64,000 nucleotides of DNA from 66-474 sp035281745. GTDB taxonomy: Bacteria > Pseudomonadota > Gammaproteobacteria > Xanthomonadales > Rhodanobacteraceae. Made by a program: the position numbers and the translations under genes. Location: assembly GCA_035281745.1 (NCBI GenBank), contig DATEDI010000037.1, positions 42,891 to 106,890 on the forward strand, given 5' to 3'. Under the pieces are notes generated by a model. The model ran no database searches, was not told where the DNA came from, and saw nothing but the letters and a program-made list of their open reading frames with translations. The stretch's first letter is position 1. Every line of letters starts with the position of its first letter. Below are positions 18,691 through 27,884 of the stretch, piece by piece.

Positions 18691-18760
18691 TGCCACGGTT
18701 CACGCCGGAATCACGCCGCCGGTGCTCCACTGTGGCCGGGCTCAGCGCGCGAGGTGGGTC

Positions 18761-18901
18761 ATGGAACGACTGAAACAGATGTTCCGCAAGAGCGGCGATC
18801 CGAACCGGCAGAAAGGTGCATTGGGTTACGTGCTGGCGTGGCTTATCGGCGTGCCCATCCCGATCCTGATCATCGTGGCGCTGCTGCACAGTTGCGCGTG
18901 A
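18761..18901 (+). CDS. 46-residue single-pass membrane protein
   Basis: GAGGTGG lies five bases before the ATG at 18761. The product starts MERLKQMFRKSGDPNRQKG, a basic amphipathic head, and continues into one hydrophobic helix with VPIPILIIVALL, ending HSCA. It is 17 bp upstream of the next membrane-protein gene on the same strand, so the two are probably cotranscribed. Comparable 45-50 residue proteins are common in this group and are not functionally characterised. Confidence 0.6.
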   Translation: MERLKQMFRKSGDPNRQKGALGYVLAWLIGVPIPILIIVALLHSCA

Positions 18902-18918
18902 CCCGAGGAGATGCCGAC

Positions 18919-19494
18919 ATGGTCGTCGAAAGCAGTGCAGTCGTGACACAGGAACACCCGGTGATGCGTTGGGGCGCGGTGTGGGCAGGCTGGTTCGTCG
19001 CGACCGGCATTGCCGCGCTTCTGTATGCGTTCGGGCTGGCGGTGGGATTCTCGGCGTTCAATCCGCAGAGTCCCGAGGTGGTCGCGCGCGGCGTTTCCGG
19101 CGGGGCCATCGCTTGGATGATCCTGACGTGGGCCGCGTCGCTGTGGCTGGGCGCGATGTTCGCGACCTGGTTCGACGGCCGCAACGACACCGAGATGGGC
19201 GTGATCCGCGGCCTCGCCGTGTGGGGCGTCGCCGTCACCGCCACCACGTTGCTGGTCGCCAGCGGCTTGACGCACCTGACGTTCGCGGGCGCGGTCGCGG
19301 TGATTCCCGCCGAAGGCGTGCCCACGCTCGATGCCGCCAGCGTGGCGCAATACACCTCGCGCATCATGTGGACGGCGTTCGGTTGCGCGCTGGCCTCGCT
19401 GGCCACCGCGGCGTTGGGCGGCTGGCTGGGCGCGCACCACGTGCATCGCGTCTATCACTTGCGCACCTACGCGCGGCACGGCGTGGTGCGGTAG
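18919..19494 (+). CDS. four-helix membrane protein, function unknown
   Basis: The ATG at 18919 has GAGGAG upstream and gives 191 residues. Four hydrophobic segments are evident at about residues 17-42, 55-78, 88-110 and 142-166. A loop rich in Val, Ala and Pro (about 115-135) separates the last two, and a His-rich tail (HHVHRVYH) follows. No domain is recognised. It lies 17 bp after the 46-residue gene. Confidence 0.7.
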   Translation: MVVESSAVVTQEHPVMRWGAVWAGWFVATGIAALLYAFGLAVGFSAFNPQSPEVVARGVSGGAIAWMILTWAASLWLGAMFATWFDGRNDTEMGVIRGLAVWGVAVTATTLLVASGLTHLTFAGAVAVIPAEGVPTLDAASVAQYTSRIMWTAFGCALASLATAALGGWLGAHHVHRVYHLRTYARHGVVR

Positions 19495-19529
19495 CGCTCT
19501 TCGCGGCGCCGTTTCGTCGAAGATATTTT

Positions 19530-19778
19530 TGTAGGTTGGGCTGACCCCGGACTTGATCCGGGGGAAGCCCAACGCAAGGATGCGGGATCGGCATGTTGGG
19601 GTTCGCGTTCGCGCGGCCCAACCTGCGCCTGCTGCGCGCCGCCGCCTCGGGGAATGACGAAATGCAAGCTTTGATTTTGCTCGTCATCCCGGAATCGCGA
19701 AGCGATATCCGGGACCCAGCGACTTTGCATTTGGTGCGTTACGCGAAAGTCACTGGGTCCCGGCTTTCGCCGGGATGA
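19530..19778. repeat. repeat cluster in the 311-bp convergent gap
   Basis: GTAGGTTGGGCTGACCCCGG with GGGGAAGCCCAACG (19532-19575) makes one palindromic element; a related copy lies at about 37748-37793. CGTCATCCCGG to CCGGGATGAGG (19682-19778) is another, with the pair GACCCAGCGACTTTG and AAAGTCACTGGGTC. Nothing gene-like was seen here. Confidence 0.65.
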
Positions 19779-19805
19779 GGAGTAATGGGATTGATCAGAG
19801 GTTCT

Positions 19806-21056
19806 TCAGCGCGGTGCGCCAGCGAGCGTGCTGCGCAGCTTGGCGACGTCGCCCTTCGAAACGCCGCTGCCGCGATTGCCCCAGGCGTTGCGAATGTAAG
19901 TGGTGAGCGCCGCGACGTCGGCGTCGTCGAGCTTGCTGTCGAAGGCCGGCATCATCAGCCCGGTTGGCTTGGCACGAGTCGCGGGCGAGCGCGCGCCCTG
20001 CAGGATCACCGCGATCAGCAGATCGGGCTTGGCCGCCTGCACCGCGGAACTCGCGCGCAGCGGCGGAAACGCATTGGCGATGCCGGCGCCGTTGTTCATG
20101 TGGCAGCCGGCGCAATCGTCGAAGTACAGCGCCGCGCCCGCGCGCAGGGTGTCCTTGTCCGGCGCGTTCGGCGTTTCCGGTTTCGGGCCTTCCAGCGATT
20201 TCAGGTATGTCGCCATCGCTTCGAGGTCGCGCTGCTTCAGGTATTGCGTGGACGCCTGTACCACTTCCGCCATCGGGCCCGCGGCGGTGGCGTAACGGTT
20301 CGATCCGGTGGCGAGGTATTGGACGATGTCGTCGCGCGTCCAGCCGCCCAAGCCATCGCGTTCGCCTGCGCCAAGGTTGGGTGCGAACACGTGTTCGGCC
20401 ATGCCGCCCTGCATCGGATGGCTGGTGTCGGCGTGGCCCAGCATGTTCTTGGCGCTGTGGCAGGCGCCGCAATGGCCTGCGCCATCGACGAGATATTTGC
20501 CGCGATTCCATGCGGTCGAGCGCGCGGGGTCGGGCTGGAACTGTTTCGCGTCGAGATACAGCTTGTCCCATACCGTCAGCATGCTGCGCATGCTGAAAGG
20601 CCAGCCGAGTTGCGGTTCGCGATCGACCTGCCGCACCGGCTTCACGGTATCGAGATAGGCCTTGATCGCGTCCACGTCGCCGCGCGTCATGTGCGTGTAC
20701 CACGGATACGGAAACGCCGGATACAGGCGCTTGCCTTGCTGGTCGATGCCCTCGTGCATCGCGCGGTAGAAATCTTGTTCGCTCCACGCGCCGATGCCGG
20801 TGTCGGGATCGGGCGTGATGTTGACCGAATACACGATGCCGAACGGGGTCGGCACCGGACGGCCGCCGGCGTACGGTTTGCCGCCTTCCGCGGTGTGGCA
20901 GGATTCGCAATCGCCGGCGCGAGCCAGGTATTTGCCTTGCTGGATGGTGGCCCACGACTGGCGCGCGTGGGTGGGCGCATACACCTGCACCGCCGCCACC
21001 GCGACGCCGGCCGAAGCCAGCGCCAGCACGCCCGCGATCAGCAGCTTCGCGTTCAC
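19806..21056 (-). CDS. triheme cytochrome c subunit of a GMC-type dehydrogenase
   Basis: Electron-accepting subunit that passes electrons from the flavoprotein to quinone or a terminal oxidase. The GTG start at 21056 overlaps the stop of the flavoprotein gene by four bases. The 416-residue product begins with a signal or anchor (VNAKLLIAGVLALASAGVAV). It carries three heme sites, CESCH, CGACH and CAGCH, at about residues 50, 198 and 316, each in its own cytochrome c fold. This arrangement matches gluconate 2-dehydrogenase and related FAD alcohol/sorbitol dehydrogenase cytochromes. Confidence 0.9.
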   Translation of the reverse strand: MNAKLLIAGVLALASAGVAVAAVQVYAPTHARQSWATIQQGKYLARAGDCESCHTAEGGKPYAGGRPVPTPFGIVYSVNITPDPDTGIGAWSEQDFYRAMHEGIDQQGKRLYPAFPYPWYTHMTRGDVDAIKAYLDTVKPVRQVDREPQLGWPFSMRSMLTVWDKLYLDAKQFQPDPARSTAWNRGKYLVDGAGHCGACHSAKNMLGHADTSHPMQGGMAEHVFAPNLGAGERDGLGGWTRDDIVQYLATGSNRYATAAGPMAEVVQASTQYLKQRDLEAMATYLKSLEGPKPETPNAPDKDTLRAGAALYFDDCAGCHMNNGAGIANAFPPLRASSAVQAAKPDLLIAVILQGARSPATRAKPTGLMMPAFDSKLDDADVAALTTYIRNAWGNRGSGVSKGDVAKLRSTLAGAPR

Positions 21057-22813
21057 GCCTGCACCAGCGGTTGCGGGTTCTTGATGTAACGCTTCATGGC
21101 GTCGGCCGCCCAGAACGCCAGCGCGCCCACGGTGCCGGTCGGGTTGTAGCCGGCGTTCTGCGGGAATACCGTCGAACCCATCACCCACAGGTTCGGCACG
21201 TCCCACGATTGCAGGAACGGATTGACGAAACTGGTGCGCGGATCGGTACCCATCGCGGCGCCGCCGGTGTTGTGGGTGGTCTGGTACGGCACGATCGAAT
21301 AATCACCCTTGCGCGGCTTGGCATGGATGCCGGTGTTCGGAATGGCCTTGGCAATGTCGGCGGCGCGGTCGGTGAGGAACTTCGACATCGCGTTTTCGTT
21401 GTTGTGGAAGTCGAAGGTAAGACGCAGCAACGGGTTGCCGTAGCTGTCCTTGTAGGTCGGGTCGAGGTCGAGGTAGTTGTCGCGATAGCTCATCACCGCG
21501 CCGTGGGTGGCGATCGAGCAGGCGGTGAGGTAGTTGTCGTGCATCGCCTGCTTCCAGCCGGAACCCCAGCTCGGTGCACCTTTCGGCAAATGGTGCTGCA
21601 AGATGGGCCGGCCACCGGTGTTCCACAGCGCCAGATAGCCGCCGCCGAGAAAACCCTTGCCGGCGTGGTCGAAATTGTCGCCGTTGAAATCATCCACCAC
21701 TTGTCCGAGCGCGCCCGCGCCCATGAACGGGTTCAGTCGCTCCTTCTGGAACACGTCCACCGACGAGGTGACCTGGTACGCGTAGTTGCGGCCGACGACG
21801 CCGGTGCCGGTTTGCGGGTCGTAGGGCGTGCCAATCTTCGAAACCAGCAGCAGATGCACGTTGTGGTGCGCGAACGCGCACAGCACCACCATTTGCGCGG
21901 GCTGGATGTATTCCTTGCCGTTCTGGTCGACGTACACCACGCCGGCCGCGCGCTTGCCCGCGGAATCGGTGAGGATGCGCACCACGCTGGAATGCGTTCT
22001 GAAACTGAAATTGTCCTTCTTCAGCAGCACCGGCAGGATCGTGGTCTGCGGGCTGGCCTTGGAATAATTCGCGCAGCCGAACCATTCGCAATAGCCGCAA
22101 TACGTGCACTGCCCCATCTGCACGCCCAACGAGTTGCGGTAGGGCCTGGATGTGTTCGCGGCCGGTGCGGGGAACGGATGGAAGCCCACTTCGCGCGCGG
22201 CCTTGTCGAACAGCTCGGTCGCCGCGCACCGCTTCAGCGGCGGCAAAGGATAGCCGCGCATGCGAGGGCCTTCGAACGGATTGCCGCCGGGCTGGATCGC
22301 GCCGCCGATGTTGCCGGCCTGCCCGGAAATCCCGCACAGGTATTCGAACTTGTCGTAATACGGCTCCAGTTGTTCGTAGGTGACGCCCCAATCCTGGATC
22401 GTCATGTCGTCCGGGATCGCCTTCTTGCCGTAGCGCTGTTCGTTGTGGCTGCGCAGCATGAAATCGGTCGGCAGGAAGCGCCAGTTCTGCCCGTTCCAGT
22501 GCACGCCCGCCCCGCCCACGCCCGACGCCGGCAAGAACGAACCGAGTTCGCGCATCGGCAGCGCGGTTTGATCCGGCTTGTCCCGGAAGGTCAGAGTCTG
22601 GCGGCGCGTCTGTTCGAAGATTTCCTTGCGCACCGCGTAACGCAATTCATCCTGGATCTGCGTGACGGAGAAATCCGGAACGGTGTCGCGCCACTCGCCA
22701 CGCTCCAGCGCCAGCACGTTGGCGCCGGCTTCGGTCAATTCCTGCGCGATGATCGAAGCCGTCCAGCCGAAGCCGACCAGCACCACGTCCACCTCCGGCA
22801 GCTTCTTCGCCAT
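21053..22813 (-). CDS. GMC oxidoreductase, FAD catalytic subunit (gluconate 2-dehydrogenase-like)
   Basis: Membrane-associated periplasmic flavoprotein oxidising a sugar, polyol or sugar acid. The 586-residue product has an N-terminal FAD-binding segment VVLVGFGWTASIIAQELTEA with acidic end LERG. The motif VGGAGVHWNGQ lies near residue 100, and the C-terminal GMC region has THNTGGAAMG and NPTGTVGALAFWAADAM. It starts one base after the small-subunit stop and overlaps the cytochrome gene. No typical signal peptide, so it is probably exported folded with the Tat-targeted subunit. The exact substrate cannot be assigned. Confidence 0.9.
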   Translation of the reverse strand: MAKKLPEVDVVLVGFGWTASIIAQELTEAGANVLALERGEWRDTVPDFSVTQIQDELRYAVRKEIFEQTRRQTLTFRDKPDQTALPMRELGSFLPASGVGGAGVHWNGQNWRFLPTDFMLRSHNEQRYGKKAIPDDMTIQDWGVTYEQLEPYYDKFEYLCGISGQAGNIGGAIQPGGNPFEGPRMRGYPLPPLKRCAATELFDKAAREVGFHPFPAPAANTSRPYRNSLGVQMGQCTYCGYCEWFGCANYSKASPQTTILPVLLKKDNFSFRTHSSVVRILTDSAGKRAAGVVYVDQNGKEYIQPAQMVVLCAFAHHNVHLLLVSKIGTPYDPQTGTGVVGRNYAYQVTSSVDVFQKERLNPFMGAGALGQVVDDFNGDNFDHAGKGFLGGGYLALWNTGGRPILQHHLPKGAPSWGSGWKQAMHDNYLTACSIATHGAVMSYRDNYLDLDPTYKDSYGNPLLRLTFDFHNNENAMSKFLTDRAADIAKAIPNTGIHAKPRKGDYSIVPYQTTHNTGGAAMGTDPRTSFVNPFLQSWDVPNLWVMGSTVFPQNAGYNPTGTVGALAFWAADAMKRYIKNPQPLVQA

Positions 22814-23677
22814 CTAGAGATTCCCCGCCGGCCATTCCCTGCTGCCGTCCTTGCTCGACAGTGCGTCGTAATGCACCTTGGCCGGCAATTGCGCGTATTC
22901 GCAGCCCGGTCCGCGGAAGCGGCCGGTCGGCGAGTCGCTCAAGCGGCACATCACCGGGCTGGTGCCGCCGAGACCGACGAACGGCGCGTCGTACGGCTTG
23001 CCGTAACGCTCGATGTCGTCGGTGTAGTTGTAGCGCGGGCCGGGGTAGCCGACCAGCTTCCAACCGGCGAAGTCGCGATTGCCGCCATAGATGGGATCGG
23101 CGAGAAAACCTTCCTTGGTGTTTCCCCAAAGAAGATCGAAGAAGTTGCCCGATGGAATCTCGCCGAGGTCGATCTTGCCGTCCTCGAGCGCGTGCAGGAT
23201 CGTATCCTGCTGCTCGGGCTTGAGTTGCGCGAAGGCGTTGCCGAATTGTTTGCGGCAATGCTCGTTCACCCGCTGGATCGCGAGCCGGTAAACCTGCGCG
23301 GGCGTGAAAGGCAGTTGATAGCCCTGCTCGGTCGCGCCAAGCCGGAAAGGTCCGCGCATGTAAATGCCGGCGGCCTGTCCGAACGGACCGGCCAGTTGCG
23401 CATCGATGAAGTCGTCCACGCCCGCTTCGACTCCGCCCGCGCCCAGTGCGTCTTTCGGAATCAACCGGTCGATCGCGGCACGCACGAAGTTGCGTTCGTC
23501 GTTCTCGAAAAAGCGCGGCGCCACCGGCGCGCGGGCCGATTCGCCGCCACCACAGCCGGCGAGCAAAAGACTGCCGGACACCACCACCGCGCCACCGACA
23601 AGGAAAGAACGGCGCGACGGGGACGCACAGTCCTGCGCCGCGCGAATTCCACCATCCGTGTGACTGCGCTGGTCCAT
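22814..23677 (-). CDS. gluconate 2-dehydrogenase subunit 3-like, Tat-exported
   Basis: Small chaperone-like or structural subunit of GMC dehydrogenase complexes. The N-terminus has a twin-arginine signal (SRRSFLVGG, about residues 21-29), then a hydrophobic stretch ending LLLAGC, a possible lipobox, so a Tat lipoprotein is plausible. The subunit 3 domain covers roughly residues 55-280 of 287. It is the first gene of the three-gene operon, ending directly before the flavoprotein ATG. No strong ribosome binding site precedes the ATG at 23677. Confidence 0.85.
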   Translation of the reverse strand: MDQRSHTDGGIRAAQDCASPSRRSFLVGGAVVVSGSLLLAGCGGGESARAPVAPRFFENDERNFVRAAIDRLIPKDALGAGGVEAGVDDFIDAQLAGPFGQAAGIYMRGPFRLGATEQGYQLPFTPAQVYRLAIQRVNEHCRKQFGNAFAQLKPEQQDTILHALEDGKIDLGEIPSGNFFDLLWGNTKEGFLADPIYGGNRDFAGWKLVGYPGPRYNYTDDIERYGKPYDAPFVGLGGTSPVMCRLSDSPTGRFRGPGCEYAQLPAKVHYDALSSKDGSREWPAGNL

Positions 23678-23702
23678 GCGCTCGCTTTTTCAATCACGAA
23701 GA

Positions 23703-23744
23703 CGCGGCGATTGTGGGTCTGCTCCGGTGAAGGACACGTCAACC
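23703..23744 (-). promoter_or_regulatory. 42-bp motif shared with the porin-gcd operon (copy B)
   Basis: On the minus strand it reads GGTTGACGTGTCCTTCACCG, then 11 bases, then CAATCGCCGCG. It is 26-67 bp upstream of the dehydrogenase small-subunit ATG, a normal promoter distance. It has 32 of 42 identities to copy A at 17955-17996, without gaps. The region to 23925 is also the divergent upstream region of actA; no other clear promoter was seen there. Confidence 0.45.
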
Positions 23745-23925
23745 ACGCGTCACAACCAGTTCCACAACCGGGAAACTGCAGCCACGCTCTCACGGCATGT
23801 GCACGTTTCGAGTCGCAGACTTGCTGCGGCGCGCGCGACGGTGATCGCGTGCGCGCAAACCGACACCGGCGCGCCGATGGAGTCCTGCATTCGGCGCTTG
23901 GCTTCGCGAACGAAACGGGAGCGGC

Positions 23926-24573
23926 GTGGCGCAGCTATTTCCAAAGCGGTTCGCGTTCTGGGTGCAACTTTGCCTCATCGCGGTGGCGATCAGCTTCGTG
24001 TCATGGGCTTTCCTGTGGCGCTGGGCGATGGCCAATCCGGTGGGGGTGCATGACCCGATCGAACAACCGGTGCCCTTCAGCCACAAGCACCACGTGGGTG
24101 ACGACGGCATTGATTGCCGCTATTGCCATCAATCGGTCGAACAGTCGGCGTTCGCGGGGATCCCGCCACTCTCAACCTGCATGACCTGTCATTCGCAGTT
24201 GTACACGCATCAGAAAGTGCTGGCGCCACTGCTGACCGCATTCGAAAGCGGCGTACCGCTGCACTGGCAACGCGTCTACAAGCTGCCCGACTTCGTCTAT
24301 TTCAACCACGGCATCCATATCGCCAAGGGCATCGGTTGCGCGAGTTGCCACGGCCCGGTCGATGAGATGCCGCTGATGGCGCGCAACGAACACCTGACGA
24401 TGCAGTGGTGTCTTGCCTGCCATCGCGATCCCGAGAAACACCTGCGTCCGCGCGATGAAGTCTTCAATCTGCATTGGCGCGCGAAGGACCAACTCGCGCT
24501 CGGTACACGCCTGCTGCACACGTACCACATCGACAAACGCCGGCTCACGGATTGTTCGACATGCCACCGATGA
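23926..24573 (+). CDS. actA: alternative complex III pentaheme cytochrome c, ActA
   Basis: Heme subunit of the quinol:cytochrome c oxidoreductase ACIII, located on the periplasmic side. The 215-residue product has an N-terminal membrane anchor (about residues 10-32) and five heme sites: CRYCH, CMTCH, CASCH, CLACH and CSTCH, the number expected for ActA. Start is GTG at 23926 with GGGAG upstream. It is the first gene of a long plus-strand operon and overlaps actB by four bases at 24570. Confidence 0.95.
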   Translation: MAQLFPKRFAFWVQLCLIAVAISFVSWAFLWRWAMANPVGVHDPIEQPVPFSHKHHVGDDGIDCRYCHQSVEQSAFAGIPPLSTCMTCHSQLYTHQKVLAPLLTAFESGVPLHWQRVYKLPDFVYFNHGIHIAKGIGCASCHGPVDEMPLMARNEHLTMQWCLACHRDPEKHLRPRDEVFNLHWRAKDQLALGTRLLHTYHIDKRRLTDCSTCHR

Positions 24574-27500
24574 CGCCGACCACCGATTTCGATGATCGCG
24601 TCGATCCCGCCGCGATTCGCGCGAAACTCGCAGGCCAGCGCGGGCCGCGCTTCTGGCGCTCGCTGGAAGAGCTCGCGGATTCGGAGGGCTTTCGCGCGTG
24701 GCTGCGCACGGAACACCCGCGACTTGCCGAGGCAGCCTCGCTCGACCGCCGCGATTTCCTGAAATTGCTGGGCGCGTCACTGGCGCTCGCCGGTCTCGCC
24801 GGATGCAGCCATCCGCCGCGTACCCAGATCGTGCCGTACGTGCACAAGCCGATCGGACAGGTCGATGGATTGCCGCGCTATTTCGCGACCACGCTGACGC
24901 GCGCTGGTTACGCGCACGGCGTGCTGGTGCGCGACAACCAGGGCCGGCCCACCAAGGTCGAAGGCAATCCGCAGCATCCCGCCAGCCTCGGCAGCACCGA
25001 CATCTTCGCGCAGGCCGCGATCCTGCAACTGTGGGATCCGGATCGCTCGCAATCGGTGATGCACGGCAACAGTGTCGCGACATGGGACGATTTCACGGCG
25101 GCGCTGACGGACCGCGTCGCGCATTTCCACGCCAATGGCGGCGAAGGCCTGCGCCTGCTGGTCGCGCCGACCACGTCACCGACCCTGGTCGCACAACTGG
25201 CGGCATTCGAAAGACAATTCCCGAATGCGCGCTGGCAAGTCGACGATCCTTCCGGAATGACAGTCCGGCGCCAGGTTGCGCGCTGCCGCTTCGACCGCGC
25301 CAAAGTGATCGTGTCGCTGGATGCCGATTTCCTGTCCGACCCCGCGGCCGGCGTGCGGTATGCGCGCGACTTCATCGCGGCACGCAATCCGGAAGGCGCG
25401 GGAACGATGTCGCGGCTGTACGTGGTCGAACCGACGCCCAGCGTGACCGGCAGCATGGCCGATCATCGCCTGCCGCTGGCGTCGCGCGACACCGAAGCTT
25501 TCGCGACGCAGCTTGCGGCCCGGCTCGGAAGCGGGGGCGCCGCGGATGCAAACGCGGCACACGCGCGCTGGGTTGGTGCCGTCGCGAAGGATCTCGTTGC
25601 GCACCGTGGCGCCTCGCTCGTCATCGCGGGCGACGCCCAACCCGATTCGGTGCACGCGCTCGCGCGTGCGATGAATGCGTCGCTCGGCAACATCGGTCGC
25701 ACGGTGGACTATGGACCGTCGTTGCTCGCGATGCCCACGCGTGGCGATGGTTCGTTGGCCACGCTCGCAACCGACATGCGTGACGGCAAGGTCGACACGC
25801 TGCTGATGCTGGGCGTCAATCCAGCCTACGACGCGCCCGCCGACATCGGTTTCATTGCCGCGTTGCGACGGGTACCCCACACCCTGCACCTCGGGCTTTA
25901 TCGGGACGAAACGGGCACGCTCGCCGAATGGCACGCGCCGCAGGCCCATGAGCTGGAAACCTGGGGCGACGCGCTTGCGTTCGACGGCACCACCAGCGTC
26001 GCGCAGCCGCTGATCGCGCCGCTTTACGACGGCCATTCCGCGATCGAAACGATGGCGCTGCTGCTGGGCGATCCGGTCGACGGCCACGCGCTGGTGCGAC
26101 GGCAATGGCAATCGCAGCTCGCGGACGACAAGGCGTGGAACGAGGCGTTGCAGGCCGGTGTGATTGCCAACACGCCGACAGCCCATCCCCACCCAACCCT
26201 CCCCTTGAAGGGAAGGGCCAACAGCGCGGCATTGCTGCCAAGTACGAGCTCGCCAAGCTCTTCTCCTCCCCCTTCAAGGGGGAGGCTGGGAGGGGGATGG
26301 GGTGAACAAGCTGCCATCCTTGGCACTGGGTCCCGCCCAATCCATGGGCGGGATGACGGATTGGAACTGCTGTTCCGCCCCGACCCCACGATCGGCTACG
26401 GCGAATGGTCGAACAACGGCTGGTTGCAGGAACTGCCCAAGCCGCTGACGCAACTCACCTGGGACAACGTGGTGCTCGTGTCGCCAGCGCTCGCCAAGCA
26501 AAAAGGCTTGGGCAATTTCGATGGCGTGGAACTGCGCAGCGGCAGGCACAGCGTGCGCGGGCCGGTGTGGATCATGCCGGGCCAAGCCGAGCACAGCGTC
26601 ACGGTCCACTTCGGTTACGGCCGCAGGCAGGCCGGTCGCATCGCCGATGGGCAGGGCTTCGACGCGTACGCCTTGCGTTCGAAGGATTCACCGTGGCTCG
26701 CCACCGATCTCGAACTGGTGCCGACCGGCGAGCACTACGACATCGCGCAGACGCAACACCACTTCGCGATGGAAGGCCGCGATCCGTTGCGCGTCGGCAC
26801 GCTGGATCAATTCAAGTCCGATCCGAAGTTCGCCACCGCGCACGACCGCTACGGCGCGAAGCCACCGAGCCTGTACCCCGATTATCCGAAAACCGATTAC
26901 GCCTGGGGCATGAGCATCGACCTCAATGCCTGCATCGGTTGCAAGGCCTGCACGATCGCCTGCCAGGCCGAGAACAACATCCGATCGTCGGCAAGGAACA
27001 GGTGCGGCGCGGGCGCGAGATGCACTGGATCCGCGTCGACCGCTATTACGACGGCGACGCCGAGAACCCCGCGAGTTACAGCCAACCGGTGCCTTGCATG
27101 ATGTGCGAGCACGCGCCGTGCGAAGTGGTGTGCCCGGTCGACGCGACCGTGCACGACGTCGAAGGGCTGAACGTTCAGGTGTACAACCGCTGCGTCGGCA
27201 CGCGCTTTTGTTCCAACAACTGTCCGTACAAGGTGCGGCGGTTCAACTTCATGCAATACGCCGACAAGCACACGCCGCAATACATGGCGATGCGCAATCC
27301 GGAAGTGACGGTGCGGCGGCGCGGCGTGATGGAGAAATGCACCTACTGCATCCAGCGCATCGAAACCGCACACATCGAAGCCGACAAGCACGACCGCCGC
27401 ATCCGCGACGGCGAGATCGTGACGGCGTGCCAAGCCGCGTGTCCGACCCAGGCGATCCGCTTCGGCGACATTGCCGACAAGGATTCCGGCGTCTCGAAGG

Positions 27501-27613
27501 CCAAGGCCTCACCGCGCAATTACGCGATGCTCAATGAACTCGGCACGCGCCCACGCACCACTTATCTCGCGCGCATCCGCAACCCGAACCCGGCGCTGGA
27601 GGACGAATCATGA
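24570..27613 (+). CDS. actB: alternative complex III iron-sulfur subunit ActB, interrupted by a one-base frameshift
   Basis: ActB fuses a molybdopterin-oxidoreductase-like domain (without cofactor in known ACIII) to a ferredoxin-like domain with four Fe-S clusters. ATG 24570 overlaps the actA stop. A Tat signal (RRDFLKLLG) lies at about residues 60-68. CIGCKACTIACQAENN is in the first frame. From about 26981 the rest (CMMCEHAPCEVVCP, CVGTRFCSNNCPYK, CTYCIQRI, CQAACP) is in the +1-base frame, ending at 27613. One extra C in CATCCGATC would restore ENNIPIVGKEQ. As written, translation stops at 27101. A repeat-derived insertion lies at 26182-26359. Confidence 0.85.
26182..26359. repeat. palindromic repeat lying in frame inside actB
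   Basis: Begins CCCATCCCCACCCAACCCTC and CCTTGAAGGGAAGG, has a second palindrome CTCCCCCTTCAAGGGGGAG, and ends with a CGGGATGACGG tail. Close relatives are intergenic or 5' at 32256-32373 and 50225-50413. Here about 59 codons of repeat sit in the ActB loop before the conserved segment ELLFRPDPTIGYGEW. Confidence 0.75.
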
Positions 27614-27644
27614 GCGCCGCGGATCGCTACGCCGTAGTGCTTGA

Positions 27645-27863
27645 CCCCCTCTCCAACCGGGAGAGGCGGCGCGAAGCGCCGAGCGCGCAGCGCTGGGGTG
27701 AGGGTCCGGACACGGCAAGCAACCATCCATGGTGCGGGGCGCCGGTGCGGCCATCCTTGGCCGCCCGTTCGAGGCAGCGCGTGATGCCACTGGCATCACG
27801 CAAACACTGCCTCTCACCCTCATCCGGCGCTACGCGCCACCTTCTCCCGGAGAGAGAAGGGAA
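27645..27863. repeat. CCCTCTCC...GGAGAG repeat between actB and actC
   Basis: Starts CCCCTCTCCAACCGGGAGAGG and ends with CTTCTCCCGGAGAGAGAAGG; the arms GGGTGAGGGTCCGG and CTCTCACCCTCATCC are also paired. It separates actB from the functional actC start. The 10-bp sequence ATGAGCGCCG flanks the region at 27610-27619 and 27885-27894, and both copies are potential start codons. Confidence 0.7.
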
Positions 27864-27884
27864 AAAGCCGAAGAGCGGTATGCC

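Larger units (their letters stand above)
17758..18760. other. 1-kb region without a convincing gene
   Basis: Besides the 42-bp motif, this stretch contains repeat fragments. These are CGTCATGCCCGGG at 17825, GCACTGAGCGTCGCGCCGAA at about 18090, TTGGGCTTCGCCGATG with GGCTCAGCCCAA at about 18180-18215, the composite repeat at 18274-18507 and a GAACGAAGTCGAAG-type repeat after 18530. Open frames here are short, composition-driven and lack ribosome binding sites. I see no RNA gene. Confidence 0.6.

Noticed and set aside
21071..24184. A 1037-residue plus-strand open frame opposite the GMC dehydrogenase genes
   Set aside because: It is antisense to three well-supported genes, is Arg/His/Val-rich as expected from codon bias on the opposite strand, and has no recognisable domain.
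24570..26980. Active molybdopterin enzyme in ActB
   Set aside because: The N-terminal domain has the fold but known ACIII ActB proteins lack the cofactor, and the act gene order identifies it as ActB.
26405..27613. A separate ferredoxin-like gene downstream of a short actB
   Set aside because: The upstream part of this frame is meaningless and the Fe-S portion continues ActB exactly after adding one base, so it is one frameshifted gene.
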